Origin: Paenibacillus brasilensis
GTDB taxonomy: Bacteria; Bacillota; Bacilli; Paenibacillales; Paenibacillaceae
Assembly (NCBI RefSeq): GCF_009363115.1
Contig: NZ_CP045298.1
Coordinates: 806,001 to 870,000, forward strand
Reading direction: 5' to 3'
DNA length: 64,000 nt
The notes beneath the pieces are model-generated. The model saw only the letters and a program-made list of their open reading frames with translations, had not been told where the DNA came from and did not search any database. The position numbers and the translations under genes were made by a program. This document shows, in pieces, positions 63,076 to 64,000 of this stretch (positions are counted from its first letter, which is position 1; every line of letters begins with the position of its first letter).

Positions 63076-64000
63076 TTAATAAACCTGCTCTTTATAGAAA
63101 AATCCAAAGGATAGCTCGCGTTCAGGGTCTTGAAGACGACGAACCTCATCCAGCCAGCTTTCATCATACGCATAAGCTTTTGGATCAGCTGTATAGGTGT
63201 CAATGGCTTTACGATAGGCACGAACAACTGCCGCATTGTAAGCCGTAGGTTTTAACAGTCCTTCGATCTTAAAGCTGTGTACGCCTGCCTCCATCAGAAT
63301 ATGCAGGTCCTCCATGATGCAGAAATCATCCGAACTCATAATATGCGTCCCGTTTATATCCTCATAGATAGGGAACTTCTCTTCCTGTCGCTCGGCTTCA
63401 ATCAGGAATAAGCCGCGCTCCTTGCCCAGATTGCCTTCTACCGGGCGTCCCTGATGCAGCATATAGCTTTGTACAAGCTTACGCTTGGAATGATAAATAT
63501 TAGTCATGCCATGTACCTGAACCTGTGCCTCCATGTTCAGCTGGGGGATCATTTCCGTAATTTCGTCCATACTGAGCTCACGGGCCAAAATAACACGCGA
63601 AGCTCCCTTCTCACCCCAATAGTTGGCGGTTGCGAAGTTAGTGGTAATCATTTCTCCGTTCCAAAACAGCTTCAGATGGGGTGCATGCTCCTTCACCGCC
63701 ATGAGTACCGACGGATCATTAAACTCAATGGCCTCTATACCGCATCCGGCGATTGTCTGCACATATTCGGGAAGAAGCGGCAACAGCTCGTTCGTCATCA
63801 AGTTAGTCATGGATACATATACCTGGGCCGCATGCTTCCGTGCTTCTTCTACCACCTCACGGATTTGATCCGGTGTAAAATGTCCCGGCAGCCTCATGCC
63901 AAAGCGGTCATCTCCAATCAGCAATGCATTTGCTCCGGCCTCTAGCATATGGCGGGCATCCTCCGGAGAGCTGGCAGTTACCAGCAGCTCGGGTTTGTAA
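63076..64000 (-). CDS. yrrN: Peptidase U32 family protein, TrhP1/YrrN-like (partial)
   Basis: The first 308 residues' worth of frame runs to the right window edge, so the N-terminus is missing. The visible part includes YKPELLVTASSPEDARHMLEAGANALLIGD, VQVHGMTNIYHSKRKLVQSY and DDFCIMEDLHILMEAGVHSFKIEG. This is the shorter paralogue that stands directly before yrrO in Bacillaceae. It lacks the GAMCSSFSGRC cysteine motif of yrrO. The two proteins probably work in the same tRNA wobble-uridine hydroxylation. Confidence 0.9.
   Translation of the reverse strand, partial: YKPELLVTASSPEDARHMLEAGANALLIGDDRFGMRLPGHFTPDQIREVVEEARKHAAQVYVSMTNLMTNELLPLLPEYVQTIAGCGIEAIEFNDPSVLMAVKEHAPHLKLFWNGEMITTNFATANYWGEKGASRVILARELSMDEITEMIPQLNMEAQVQVHGMTNIYHSKRKLVQSYMLHQGRPVEGNLGKERGLFLIEAERQEEKFPIYEDINGTHIMSSDDFCIMEDLHILMEAGVHSFKIEGLLKPTAYNAAVVRAYRKAIDTYTADPKAYAYDESWLDEVRRLQDPERELSFGFFYKEQVY

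Overview
This 64 kb window looks like the chromosome of a Paenibacillus, most likely close to the P. polymyxa group. The assignment rests on gene order and regulatory style: glcT-ptsGHI with a GlcT antiterminator target, a mannitol operon controlled by an MtlR-type activator, a Firmicute class II galT in a galKET operon, NfeD/flotillin behind a sigma-W-type promoter, a tandem glycine riboswitch before gcvT-gcvPA-gcvPB, and the YrrN/YrrO pair. Nearly all genes have strong AGGAGG-type ribosome binding sites and most operons end in clear hairpin terminators. No rRNA, tRNA or CRISPR array was seen.

Layout. 1-7.2 kb: tail of a membrane protein, a Ser/Thr kinase, and a LytS-type sensor kinase, LytTR regulator and OFA-family transporter that resemble the E. 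coli YpdA/YpdB/YhjX system, including a tandem operator before the transporter; then a chemoreceptor. 7.4-18.6 kb: ribosomal protein L25/Ctc, then a mobile-element-rich accessory zone. It holds a TnpB-only IS605-type element with a candidate omega RNA, and two copies of one IS630-type element in opposite orientation that frame about 6.2 kb. The framed segment carries a truncated MFS gene, HxlR and LysR regulators, a DJ-1/PfpI protein, an intact iron alcohol dehydrogenase, and fragments of an aldo/keto reductase, a flavin oxidoreductase, an ABM-type monooxygenase and an IS3-type transposase. It reads as a decaying electrophile/carbonyl detoxification island, with a palindrome shared by its two divergent promoter regions.

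18.6-46 kb is mainly carbon metabolism on the minus strand: a type I pullulanase with a C-terminal PUD domain; a DUF454 gene and a broken ABC exporter behind a near-perfect Fur box; the mtlA-mtlR-mtlF-mtlD operon; gcvH, divergent from riboswitch-controlled gcvT-gcvPA-gcvPB; glcT-ptsG-ptsH-ptsI; nfeD-floT; a second iron alcohol dehydrogenase; and galK-galE-galT with a divergent AraC regulator. The PTS proteins connect functionally: HPr and enzyme I energise both the mannitol and the glucose permeases, and candidate cre sites in the mtl and gal promoters would add catabolite control.

47-64 kb holds mixed housekeeping genes: aldo/keto reductase, sirtuin, HAD phosphatase, alpha/beta hydrolase, membrane acyltransferase, a KGG-repeat stress protein, ilvD, a polysaccharide deacetylase, a YtvI-like membrane protein that overlaps convergently with a class B penicillin-binding protein, a large chemoreceptor, and the YrrO/YrrN peptidase-U32-family pair, the second cut by the window end.

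The most notable signals are the conserved LytTR tandem operator, the IS630 pair with a shared orfA/orfB frame break and a length difference that three small insertions explain exactly, the operators of the decaying detoxification island, and a glycine riboswitch whose first aptamer carries a roughly 95-nt two-hairpin expansion.
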